From Arcanobacterium_A sp034173665 (lineage in GTDB: Bacteria > Actinomycetota > Actinomycetes > Actinomycetales > Actinomycetaceae), in contig JAXFDG010000120.1 in the NCBI GenBank assembly GCA_034173665.1, forward strand, positions 1-9,270: 9,270 bases of DNA, written 5' to 3'. A program made the translations under genes and the position numbers. Below, piece by piece: positions 1-6,178 of this stretch (its first letter is position 1; every line of letters starts with the position of its first letter). The notes beneath the pieces were generated by a model. The model worked only from the letters and a program-made list of their open reading frames with translations, did not search any database and was not told the origin of the DNA.

Positions 1-95
1 TCAAGTTCTTTTGCCACTGCCTGCGCAAGTTCTGGGTGTGCCCGCCCAGTTGCTAGTACTAAATGCTTCTCGCCACTGGTATGGATACCGGTCAT
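1..95 (-). CDS. prs: Ribose-phosphate pyrophosphokinase (PRPP synthetase), N-terminal fragment
   Basis: Only the first 31 codons are in the window; the gene continues beyond position 1. Translation from the ATG at 95-93 gives MTGIHTSGEKHLVLATGRAH followed by PELAQAVAKEL. The LVLATGRAHPELA stretch matches the conserved start of class I PRPP synthetases (usually S/TGRAHPELAEAVAKEL in actinobacteria). The family makes 5-phosphoribosyl-1-pyrophosphate from ribose-5-phosphate and ATP, feeding nucleotide, histidine and tryptophan synthesis in the cytoplasm. An AGGA Shine-Dalgarno core lies at 102-105, 6 nt before the start codon. The tRNA-Gln gene ends 35 nt upstream on the same strand, so the two are probably co-transcribed. 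In many actinobacteria glmU lies between this tRNA and prs; here prs follows directly. Identification rests on a short N-terminus. Confidence 0.85.
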   Translation of the reverse strand, partial: MTGIHTSGEKHLVLATGRAHPELAQAVAKEL

Positions 96-130
96 TGCGC
101 GTCCTGTCTCTTTCGTTGAGATGACTTTCG

Positions 131-201
131 CTCCGCCACTAGGACTCGAACCTAGAATAACGGTTCCAAAGACCGCTGTGTTGCCATTACACCATGGCGG
201 A
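131..201 (-). tRNA. tRNA-Gln (anticodon UUG)
   Basis: On the minus strand the sequence folds as a full cloverleaf of 71 nt. The 7-bp acceptor stem is TCCGCCA paired with TGGCGGA, with discriminator G at 131. The anticodon stem is GCGGT/ACCGT around the loop CTTTGGA, giving anticodon TTG (reads CAA glutamine codons). The T-arm carries GGTTCGAGTCC. No CCA is encoded after the discriminator, so it must be added enzymatically. It lies upstream of prs, as tRNA-Gln lies near glmU-prs in other actinobacteria. Confidence 0.97.
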
Positions 202-212
202 TTACTTGCACT

Positions 213-241
213 ATTGTGCCAGTTTTACAGAGCGGACGCAA
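213..241 (-). promoter_or_regulatory. Candidate promoter of tRNA-Gln (and prs)
   Basis: On the minus strand there is TTGCGT (-35, at 241-236), a 17-bp spacer and CACAAT (-10, at 218-213). The -10 box ends 11 nt before the first tRNA base, which would give a short precursor leader. The -35 matches TTGACA at 4 of 6 positions and the -10 matches TATAAT at 4 of 6. Spacing and location support it, but it was found by eye. Confidence 0.5.
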
Positions 242-263
242 AGTGGTGGCAGAAATGAGACAT

Positions 264-271
264 CCCCCCCC
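264..271. repeat. Homopolymeric C8 tract upstream of the ABC exporter operon
   Basis: Eight consecutive C residues on the plus strand lie between the tRNA-Gln promoter and the exporter gene start. They end 14 bp before the TAAAAT box at 286-291, which is the -35/spacer region of the putative exporter promoter. Such runs can change length by slippage; whether this one does is unknown. Confidence 0.9.
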
Positions 272-285
272 TTATTTTGGTGCGA

Positions 286-291
286 TAAAAT
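286..291 (+). promoter_or_regulatory. Candidate -10 box for the NatAB-like operon
   Basis: TAAAAT lies 32 bp before the exporter ATG at 324, within an AT-rich stretch. A start about 7 nt downstream would give a leader of roughly 26 nt containing the ribosome binding site AAGGG (312-316). No convincing -35 hexamer sits 16-18 bp upstream; that place is filled by the C8 tract. The call is weak and positional. Confidence 0.35.
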
Positions 292-323
292 AAAAATACC
301 CAACACTACTGAAGGGAAAATAA

Positions 324-1289
324 ATGGTATTGAAGGTGGAATCGCTCCATAAAAACTTCGGCACCACCAAAGCTTTAAACGGAATGAGCTTTTCAACAAA
401 TCCTGGTGAAATCTTTGGATTCGTTGGCTCAAATGGTGCCGGAAAAACCACAACTATGCGAATTATGCTCGGTGTATTAAAAGCCGATTCAGGGCAAGTA
501 ACGAATAACGGAAAAGTTCTTGATTTCGAAACTCGCCGTAATTTCGGATATATGCCAGAAGAACGTGGTTTATATCCGCGAATGAAAGTCTACGAACAAC
601 TGAAATATCTCGCTACATTACATGGTCTTGATTCTAAAACTGCAGCCCAAACAGCTAATCACTGGCTCGAACGCCTCGGAATTAGTGCTCGTCGTAATGA
701 CGTAGTGCAAGCTCTCTCCTTAGGCAATCAGCAACGAGTGCAATTAGCCGCAGCACTCGTACATAATCCAGAATTCCTTGTTCTCGATGAACCTTTTTCT
801 GGTCTCGACCCGGTTGCAGTAGACACAATGAGTGAAGTACTCCGGGAACGCGCACGTGAGGGCGCAACAATTATTTTCTCTTCTCATCAACTTGATCTCG
901 TTGAAAGACTCTGCGACAGAATCGGGATATGTTCACAAGGCGCAATTGTTTCTGAAGGAACTATCGAGGAACTCCGCCAAACTGAACATCGTTTAGTGGA
1001 CTTGCTAATTGACGCCGACTCTCTCCAGGTACGTAATGAGCTTTCCATACTCGGAGTGCAAAGTTCTGAGCTTCGCTCCGGAGAACTCCGCCTCGAACTT
1101 CCAAATGACGTCGAAGAGCAAATAATTCTTCGACGTCTCCTTGAACTTGGAAACGTTCGCAGCTTCAGTCCTTACCGTCCACACTTAGTTGAATTATTCT
1201 CCAACGTCGTCGTCGCTCCAAAGAGTGAAGCGGAAGAAGAACAACCAAAAAAGCGTGGACTTTCTGCACTATTTGGAAAGAAAAAGTAA
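324..1289 (+). CDS. ABC transporter ATP-binding protein, NatA-like (ABC-2 exporter)
   Basis: A 321-aa cytoplasmic ATPase predicted to power the membrane permease encoded next. Walker A GSNGAGKTT is at about residues 35-43. The MPEERGLYP segment at 77-85 occupies the Q-loop region and is typical of NatA-type ATPases. The signature LSLGNQQRVQ is at 131-140, Walker B FLVLDE at 151-156, the D-loop SGLD at 159-162 and the switch histidine at 188. Residues ~205-295 form the C-terminal extension (DUF4162-like) found in this subfamily, and the tail is very charged (EEEQPKKRG). The ATG at 324 is supported by AAGGG at 312-316, 7 nt upstream. NatA of Bacillus works with NatB in Na+ efflux, but many homologues export other or unknown substrates, so the substrate is left open. 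The permease gene begins 13 nt after the stop codon. Confidence 0.92.
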   Translation: MVLKVESLHKNFGTTKALNGMSFSTNPGEIFGFVGSNGAGKTTTMRIMLGVLKADSGQVTNNGKVLDFETRRNFGYMPEERGLYPRMKVYEQLKYLATLHGLDSKTAAQTANHWLERLGISARRNDVVQALSLGNQQRVQLAAALVHNPEFLVLDEPFSGLDPVAVDTMSEVLRERAREGATIIFSSHQLDLVERLCDRIGICSQGAIVSEGTIEELRQTEHRLVDLLIDADSLQVRNELSILGVQSSELRSGELRLELPNDVEEQIILRRLLELGNVRSFSPYRPHLVELFSNVVVAPKSEAEEEQPKKRGLSALFGKKK

Positions 1290-1290
1290 G

Positions 1291-1296
1291 AGGAGG
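1291..1296 (+). promoter_or_regulatory. Shine-Dalgarno site fixing the permease start
   Basis: A perfect AGGAGG sits 6 nt before the ATG at 1303. The reading frame stays open upstream to 1189 inside the ATPase gene, and a GTG lies at 1300, but only the ATG has normal spacing to this site. The 38 upstream codons are therefore not part of the protein. Confidence 0.9.
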
Positions 1297-1302
1297 AACG
1301 TG

Positions 1303-2505
1303 ATGTTAAAGCATATTATGAAGCGCGAGGTCACCACTCTTCTCGCATCAAAGGCACAACGAATTTCCACAGTAATTATCGTGGGGTTAATTCTTGTGGC
1401 CGGATTTTTCGGGCGCCATTTTTTAAAGGACACTTTGAGCGAAGAAATACCGCAGTTTGATCTGGGAAATGTGGCTGTTTCCAGTGAAATTTTGGACGCC
1501 TATCCAGAACTAACCAAATCCGGTTTAGAAATTGTTCCATTAGAAACGGACGACCCTGTTACTTGGCTCGAAGAAAATGGCGAAAAAGAAGATGTAACAG
1601 CTGCTGCCGTACTAGATAATGGAATTCCGAAAATTTTCCAATATGGGGATTCAACTGATGCACAGATAACTGCCGAACAACTAAAAGCAGCTCTCTTTCA
1701 AAGCACTCTCGCGCAAGCAGAATTAACAACACCAAATGCTGAGTTATTGAAAATCGCGCAAACAAATCAAACAGAAATTGAAATGGTTGGCGGAACAATG
1801 AGCATTATTGCCGAAGATCCAATCGGTTATATTGCCGGATACGTAGCTCAGATAATTCTTCTCCTGGGTGTAATTATGGGACTTTCCACCATCGCCCAAG
1901 GAGTGGTGGAAGAAAAATCCTCCCGAGTAGTCGAAATTTTGCTCTCTTCAGTTCGCCCAAGACAACTATTAACCGGAAAAATTCTTGGAATCGGGATTTT
2001 TGTTTTCGGTCAAATTTTGCTCTACTTAGCTACTGTTGTAGTCGCTTTAAAGATTTCGGGACTTCTTGATTTACCACTCTTTGCCAATTTCAACCTGGGA
2101 AGTACCCTGATTTGGGTTATCGTCTGGGTTGTACTTGGATTCTTCACCTTTGTCACTATTGCTGGAGCTGCCGCATCCACGGTTTCACGACAGGAAGACC
2201 TCGGGGCTATTAGTGGAACCCTGAGCTTCTTCTGCATTATTCCGTTCTATCTCGGAGTCTTGCTTGTTCCAGCGCAGCCAGATGGAATTCTCACAAAAAT
2301 TCTTTCACAGTTACCAATGTTTGGCCCGTTTATGATGCCAATCCGGCAATCACTGGGAGCTGTTACTAATTGGGAACTTGGGCTGGCAGTGGCAATTAAT
2401 CTTCTGGCAATTCCACTACTGGCCGCGCTAGCTGGAAAGATTTATGAAAACTCAATCCTAAAAATGGGTAGCCGCCTCAGTATTCGAGAAGCCCTCAAAG
2501 GTTAA
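1303..2505 (+). CDS. ABC-2 type permease, NatB-like
   Basis: A 400-aa integral membrane protein forming the channel subunit of the exporter. One transmembrane helix lies at about residues 22-38. A large hydrophilic, presumably extracellular domain follows (about 40-172). Five further helices lie at about 175-197, 225-250, 270-292, 304-324 and 358-378. This 1+5 layout with a big first loop is typical of NatB/ABC-2 permeases. The conserved cytoplasmic segment VVEEKSSRVVEILLSSV (201-217), followed by RPRQLLTGKILG, is the family hallmark after the second helix and probably contacts the ATPase. It is in one operon with the ATPase gene upstream. The last codons and stop belong to a 21-bp sequence that is repeated just downstream. 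Confidence 0.92.
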   Translation: MLKHIMKREVTTLLASKAQRISTVIIVGLILVAGFFGRHFLKDTLSEEIPQFDLGNVAVSSEILDAYPELTKSGLEIVPLETDDPVTWLEENGEKEDVTAAAVLDNGIPKIFQYGDSTDAQITAEQLKAALFQSTLAQAELTTPNAELLKIAQTNQTEIEMVGGTMSIIAEDPIGYIAGYVAQIILLLGVIMGLSTIAQGVVEEKSSRVVEILLSSVRPRQLLTGKILGIGIFVFGQILLYLATVVVALKISGLLDLPLFANFNLGSTLIWVIVWVVLGFFTFVTIAGAAASTVSRQEDLGAISGTLSFFCIIPFYLGVLLVPAQPDGILTKILSQLPMFGPFMMPIRQSLGAVTNWELGLAVAINLLAIPLLAALAGKIYENSILKMGSRLSIREALKG

Positions 2506-2537
2506 ACTCTCGAGCTCTCAAAAGTTAAACTCTCGAG
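2494..2537. repeat. 21-bp direct repeat overlapping the permease stop codon
   Basis: Bases 2494-2514 and 2517-2537 are the same except for one mismatch (2500 G, 2523 A), with a period of 23 bp. The shared core is GTTAAACTCTCGAG and contains a CTCGAG palindrome. The first copy encodes the last residues and TAA stop of the permease; the second is noncoding. It looks like a small tandem duplication. Confidence 0.9.
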
Positions 2538-2596
2538 GGTGAGACCTCCTGTAAAAGAAGCAGTGAGGGCACTCGGCATTTTCAAAGATGCATATC

Positions 2597-2648
2597 CAGA
2601 GCGGGAAAACGTAATTTTTCGTCCGAAATTTTGCGTTTTCCCGCTCTG
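2597..2648. terminator. 52-nt imperfect palindrome between convergent genes, candidate bidirectional terminator
   Basis: Fifteen-base arms CAGAGCGGGAAAACG (2597-2611) and CGTTTTCCCGCTCTG (2634-2648) are perfectly complementary. The 22-nt centre can extend the stem: pairs 2613-2614 with 2631-2632, a two-pair mismatch, then TTTC/GAAA (2617-2620 with 2625-2628) around a GTCC loop. It lies 91 nt after the permease stop and 30 nt after the marR stop, where both converging transcripts need to end. No T-run follows the stem on either strand, so it is not a textbook intrinsic terminator. A protein-binding site or a dispersed repeat element are alternatives. Confidence 0.6.
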
Positions 2649-2678
2649 CACACTCTGGAAAAGTAACGCCCAGATTGA

Positions 2679-3191
2679 TTAGCAATTATCAATATTTTCG
2701 ATCATCTGTTTTAAGAAATCGCGCGCTTGCCGGATTTCTTGCTCAGAAAATCCGGCAAGTTGCTTTCGCTGTTCATTAAGTAATGCTTCCATCGCGGAAT
2801 CTACTTGCGTAATTCCTTTTGGCGTAGCTTTCACATAAACCACTCGCCGATCATTTTGATCAGGCAAACGCTCAATTAACCCGGAATCCTGCATTCGCAT
2901 AATCCGGTTAGTAATTGTTCCGGAAGATACTAAAGTCTCATTCATTAATTGCCCCGCAGTAAGCTGAAATGGCTCTCCAGAACGGCGTAATGCCGCAAGC
3001 ATTTCAAACTCCCAAGTTTCTAAATCGTATTGCGCGAAGATAGTGCGTCGAATCCGATCAATATAGCGCCCTAACCGCAATAAGCGGGAAAACACTGCCA
3101 GTGGTTGCGCATCAAAATCGCTTCGCTGCACCTGCCAAGCTGCAACGATTGAATCCACTTCATCAGAATGAGTCTCTAAGTTTTCTTCCAC
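2679..3191 (-). CDS. MarR-family transcriptional regulator
   Basis: Translation from GTG 3191 gives 170 aa, normal for MarR dimers. N-terminal dimerisation helices are followed by a winged helix-turn-helix: ETWEFEMLAALRR (58-70), the LTAGQLMNETLVSSGTITNR segment (77-96) as recognition region, and the wing DQNDRRVVYV (111-120) with the conserved D-x-R-R. The family represses nearby genes and is released by small ligands; the ligand here is unknown. The start is uncertain. ATG 3272 is also in frame (197 aa) and overlaps the ABC-F gene by 17 nt, with only a weak AGAAG before it. GTG 3191 was chosen because homologues usually begin near the DEVDSIVAAW segment and because a TAATAT box ends 7 nt upstream, which suggests a leaderless mRNA. 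The gene follows the ABC-F gene on the same strand and could also be read from it. Confidence 0.88.
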   Translation of the reverse strand: MEENLETHSDEVDSIVAAWQVQRSDFDAQPLAVFSRLLRLGRYIDRIRRTIFAQYDLETWEFEMLAALRRSGEPFQLTAGQLMNETLVSSGTITNRIMRMQDSGLIERLPDQNDRRVVYVKATPKGITQVDSAMEALLNEQRKQLAGFSEQEIRQARDFLKQMIENIDNC

Positions 3192-3198
3192 ACTCCCA

Positions 3199-3227
3199 AT
3201 ATTACTTAACGTCAAGATACTTTTCAC
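3199..3227 (-). promoter_or_regulatory. Candidate marR promoter with embedded palindromic operator
   Basis: On the minus strand GTGAAA (-35, 3227-3222), a 17-bp spacer and TAATAT (-10, 3204-3199) precede GTG 3191 by 7 nt. The spacer holds CTTGACGTTAAG (3205-3216), a 12-bp palindrome with one mismatched pair, placed where a bound repressor would block polymerase. This would fit MarR autoregulation. The elements are seen directly; the function is inferred. Confidence 0.45.
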
Positions 3228-3237
3228 AATTTCACAA
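3222..3237. repeat. Tandem 8-bp repeat upstream of marR
   Basis: TTTCACAA occurs twice in direct succession (3222-3229 and 3230-3237), read as TTGTGAAATTGTGAAA on the marR strand. One copy contains the putative -35 box of marR. It lies inside the longer reading frame that starts at ATG 3272, but just outside the stop of the ABC-F gene. Confidence 0.6.
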
Positions 3238-3255
3238 AATCCGGACAGTGCAGGC

Positions 3256-5145
3256 TTAACCCCACCGCTCATAGTCTTCTGCTGCTTGCATCCATTCCAC
3301 TTCGAGTTCTGCAATTTCTTCTTTTAACTCACTGATTTCTTTTCCAAGCTCAGCTGCTTGATGATAATCACCCGAAAGTGCCAGCTCAGTTTGTTTCGCT
3401 CCGAGATCAGAAACTTTTTCGTTTAAGCGATCAATTTTCCGCGCAAAGCGATCCATTGCCTTAGAAGCCTCTCGAGCTTTTGCCGGATCAGAAGTCTTTC
3501 CTGCCGCAATATCCGCATCATTATTAGAATCAGGAATTTCTCGCATTGCCTCTGAATCATTATGCGACATCCCTGAAGCACTCATATCCCCGCTAGCCAC
3601 AAGTTCCAGATATTCTTCAACTCCCCGCGGCAAATCCCGAACTCGCCCATTATGCACGGCAATTAATCGATCTGTTACTCGTTCAAGTAAATATCGATCA
3701 TGTGAAACCACTATCAATGTACCCGGCCAGGTATCAAGTAAATCTTCAATCGCCGCAAGTGTATCGGTGTCTAAATCATTGGTTGGCTCATCAAGAAGAA
3801 GCACATTGGGTTCCCCCACCAATAATCGCAAAAACTGCAATCTCCGCCGCTCTCCGCCAGAAAGCTCAGCAACCCTAGTCCAGGCCCGCTCCCGTGTAAA
3901 CCCTAAGCGTTCCACCAGTTGTGATGCACTTACTTCCTTTTTCCCGACGACGACGTGACTCGCCCGCTCATGAACCGCCTCCACTACTCGCCGGCCACTA
4001 ATCTCATCAAGCTCAGTAATATCTTGCGAAAGAGTTGCTGAAACTACTGTTTTCCCTTGCTTTACTTTGCCTTTTGTGGCAGAAAGGCGGCCATTTAACA
4101 ATCCTAATAATGATGATTTTCCGGCACCGTTTCGCCCCAGAATTCCGATTCTTTCTCCTGGGGCAAGACGCAATGTAACATCACGCAACACCGGGGTCGA
4201 AGTTCCCGGCCAAGAAAAATCTACATTAATTAAGTCGATAACATCTTTTCCAAGACGAGTCGTCGCCATTTTTGTTAATTCTAAAGAATCTCGCGGCGGT
4301 GGTTCATTTGCAATTAACTCATTTGCCGCGTCAATCCGGAACTTTGGTTTCGAAGTTCGCGCCGGCGCACCACGCCGGAGCCACGCTAACTCTTTGCGCA
4401 GTAAATTTCGCCGCTTTTCCGCAGCCTGATCAGCTAGTCGTGCGCGCTCTGCACGTTGCAAAATATATGCCGCATATCCGCCGTCATACTGTTCAATATA
4501 CCCAGGTTGCGGACTGCGGCCTCCGGCTCCGTCATGCCCTGGAACAACTTCCCACATCCGATTACAAACAGCATCTAGGAACCACCGATCATGGGTAACC
4601 ACGACCAATGCTCCAGAGCCCGCACGAGCATCAGTAGCAAAACGTCGATTCAAATAATCTGCAAGAGCAGTTACCCCTTCTAAATCAAGATGATTAGTGG
4701 GCTCATCAAGAATTAAGACTTCCGCCGAAGCACAAAGCGCGGCTACAAGAGCAACTCGACGGCGCTGCCCTCCAGAGAGCTCAGCAACTTTCTTATCTAG
4801 TGGCAAATCTCCAAGTAACGCATCATGTAATTCACGCACGAGAGCATCGCTCGCCCAAAGGTATTCTGGAACATCACCATGGATCACTTCCAGCACAGTC
4901 GCTGTTTCAGAAAAATTATCCCGCTGTTCGAGCACTGAAAAACGAGTTCCACCAGTAACGGTAACTCGACCGGTATCACCCGTAAGTTTTCCGGAAATGA
5001 GCTTCAGAAGTGTCGATTTACCACCGCCGTTCGGACCGACGACGCCGATGCGCGCACCGTCTTCAAGCGATAAGTTCAAATCTCCCAAGATTGGACGAGA
5101 CCCAAGCGAAATCGAAATATTTTCCAGATTTAGAATATGTGCCAT
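3256..5145 (-). CDS. ABC-F family ATPase (Uup-like), duplicated ABC domains
   Basis: A 629-aa protein with two ABC cassettes and no membrane segments, as in ABC-F proteins that act on the ribosome rather than in transport. Domain 1: Walker A GPNGGGKS (37-44), signature LSGGQRR (123-129), Walker B VLILDEPTNHLD (143-154), His185. The inter-domain linker carries ELAWLRRGAPARTSKPKFR (252-270), resembling the basic linker of Uup. Domain 2: Walker A GRNGAGKS (337-344), signature LSGGERR (428-434), Walker B VLLLDEPTNDLD (448-459), His482. The C-terminus (about 555-622) is a charged heptad-like coiled coil, another Uup-like feature. Both glutamates after Walker B are present, so both sites should hydrolyse ATP. 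Its ATG directly follows the ispE stop (TAA-ATG, no gap) and an AGGTGG site (5155-5160) lies inside the end of ispE, indicating translational coupling. Whether it aids stalled ribosomes or protects from antibiotics cannot be told. Confidence 0.93.
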   Translation of the reverse strand: MAHILNLENISISLGSRPILGDLNLSLEDGARIGVVGPNGGGKSTLLKLISGKLTGDTGRVTVTGGTRFSVLEQRDNFSETATVLEVIHGDVPEYLWASDALVRELHDALLGDLPLDKKVAELSGGQRRRVALVAALCASAEVLILDEPTNHLDLEGVTALADYLNRRFATDARAGSGALVVVTHDRWFLDAVCNRMWEVVPGHDGAGGRSPQPGYIEQYDGGYAAYILQRAERARLADQAAEKRRNLLRKELAWLRRGAPARTSKPKFRIDAANELIANEPPPRDSLELTKMATTRLGKDVIDLINVDFSWPGTSTPVLRDVTLRLAPGERIGILGRNGAGKSSLLGLLNGRLSATKGKVKQGKTVVSATLSQDITELDEISGRRVVEAVHERASHVVVGKKEVSASQLVERLGFTRERAWTRVAELSGGERRRLQFLRLLVGEPNVLLLDEPTNDLDTDTLAAIEDLLDTWPGTLIVVSHDRYLLERVTDRLIAVHNGRVRDLPRGVEEYLELVASGDMSASGMSHNDSEAMREIPDSNNDADIAAGKTSDPAKAREASKAMDRFARKIDRLNEKVSDLGAKQTELALSGDYHQAAELGKEISELKEEIAELEVEWMQAAEDYERWG

Positions 5146-6078
5146 TTACTTCGTCCACCTTAAATGTGCTCCGCAATTAGTCATTGCCCCTGCAAACACC
5201 ATCAATTCTGGAAAAGACTTCTGCAAAGACGCCACATCTTCATTTAGAGAACTTACTTCACTCAGAACCGCAAAAGTTGGACCTGATCCCGACAAAAGCG
5301 CCGGTAGGTTCAATTCTTCTTGTAATTTTCGAGAAATCTCTGCCAAATCTGGACGCAAGGAAAAAGCTGCTGGTTCTAAGTCATTAATGAGAAACTTCCG
5401 CAGACCAGCAGAAGTCACGGCACTCCTCTGAGAGAGATCTGCCTCTTCTTGCAAATATGAAATTAATTCCGTAGATTCTGCAGGGGCACTTCCCGCCTCA
5501 GCAATCTGTAATCGATCAAATTCTTGGAAAACTGCCGGCGTAGAGAGTCCAACTGGATTTGCTAGCATCACTACTCCAAACATATTTGCCGCAGTTTCAA
5601 TCGGAACAAGATTTTCACCACGGCCCCGACCATGAGCAATTCCACCAAGAAGCGCAAAAGGAACATCAGAACCAAGTTCAGCACCGAATTCCAATAACTC
5701 TAATTTTGTATACCCAAGCTCCCATAACTCATTTAAAGCAACTAAAGTTGCAGCCGCATCTGCCGACCCTCCAGCCATTCCTCCCGCAACCGGGATTCGT
5801 TTTTCCACAACTAATCTCGCCCCGAGATTTATTCCGGATTTTTCTTGGAGTAACTTCGCAGCCTTTATCACTAAATTCGATTCATCAACCGGTAATTCTT
5901 CACCCAACCCGGTAATTGACATACTTAGAGCAGGGTCTAAAGTTGCATGCACGTCGTCGTAAATATCTAAAGCACAAAAAACTGTATCAAGCTCATGAAA
6001 GCCGTCTTCACGCAGACCTCCAACTCGCAGTGAAAGATTTACTTTCCCCGGAGCGCAAGCCATCACTTCTTGCTTCAT
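5146..6078 (-). CDS. ispE: 4-diphosphocytidyl-2-C-methyl-D-erythritol kinase
   Basis: A 310-aa GHMP-family kinase of the MEP (non-mevalonate) isoprenoid pathway. It phosphorylates CDP-methylerythritol at the 2-hydroxyl with ATP in the cytoplasm. The N-terminus ACAPGKVNLSLRVGG (7-21) is the substrate-binding start motif with Lys12 (usually APAKINL). The ATP-binding glycine-rich motif PVAGGMAGGSADAAA is at 96-110, the conserved aspartate is in GSDVPFAL at 136-143, and the third motif LLSGSGPTFAVL is at 261-272. Length is normal for the family. ATG 6078 is supported by GAAAGG at 6085-6090, 6 nt upstream. It lies 100 nt downstream of rsmA and abuts the ABC-F gene, matching the ksgA-ispE order of other actinobacteria. 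A residue variation (APG for APA in the first motif) is minor. Confidence 0.97.
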   Translation of the reverse strand: MKQEVMACAPGKVNLSLRVGGLREDGFHELDTVFCALDIYDDVHATLDPALSMSITGLGEELPVDESNLVIKAAKLLQEKSGINLGARLVVEKRIPVAGGMAGGSADAAATLVALNELWELGYTKLELLEFGAELGSDVPFALLGGIAHGRGRGENLVPIETAANMFGVVMLANPVGLSTPAVFQEFDRLQIAEAGSAPAESTELISYLQEEADLSQRSAVTSAGLRKFLINDLEPAAFSLRPDLAEISRKLQEELNLPALLSGSGPTFAVLSEVSSLNEDVASLQKSFPELMVFAGAMTNCGAHLRWTK

Positions 6079-6093
6079 ACTGTGCCTTTCAAG

Positions 6094-6123
6094 TTATTTT
6101 TCAAATGCTTATTTTTCAAATGC
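6094..6123. repeat. Two tandem copies of a 15-bp sequence upstream of ispE
   Basis: TTATTTTTCAAATGC occurs at 6094-6108 and again, identical and directly adjacent, at 6109-6123. It lies in the 100-nt gap between rsmA and ispE, just upstream of the ispE ribosome binding site. On the ispE strand each copy contributes a TTTGAAA, so a TTGAAA-like -35 element may be present, but no convincing matching -10 was found. Confidence 0.9.
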
Positions 6124-6178
6124 AAAATTCTCAGAAGTTTAAGCTCTTAATCTATAGAAATTTTATTAATCGAAATGT

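Noticed and set aside
131..323. tRNA-Gln as an integration (att) site for the exporter genes
   Set aside because: The exporter lies on the 5' side of the tRNA; integrases normally use the 3' end. No integrase gene or duplicated tRNA fragment was seen.
714..743. ATPase signature LSLGNQQ instead of LSGGQ as a sign of a dead ATPase
   Set aside because: NatA-type ATPases with the C-terminal DUF4162-like extension typically have LSxGNQQ; Walker A, Walker B and the switch His are intact.
1189..1302. Extension of the permease reading frame 38 codons into the ATPase gene
   Set aside because: The AGGAGG at 1291-1296 fits only the ATG at 1303, and the extra residues (KRKKNNQK-type) are a frame-shifted reading of the ATPase C-terminus.
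3192..3314. marR start at TTG 3314 giving 211 aa
   Set aside because: It would overlap the ABC-F gene by 59 nt, has no ribosome binding site, and the extra residues do not resemble MarR N-termini.
4697..5431. Long plus-strand open frame of 244 codons over the ABC-F/ispE junction
   Set aside because: It is antisense to two well-supported genes, shows Ser/Arg/Pro-rich low-complexity composition typical of a shadow frame, and crosses a gene boundary.
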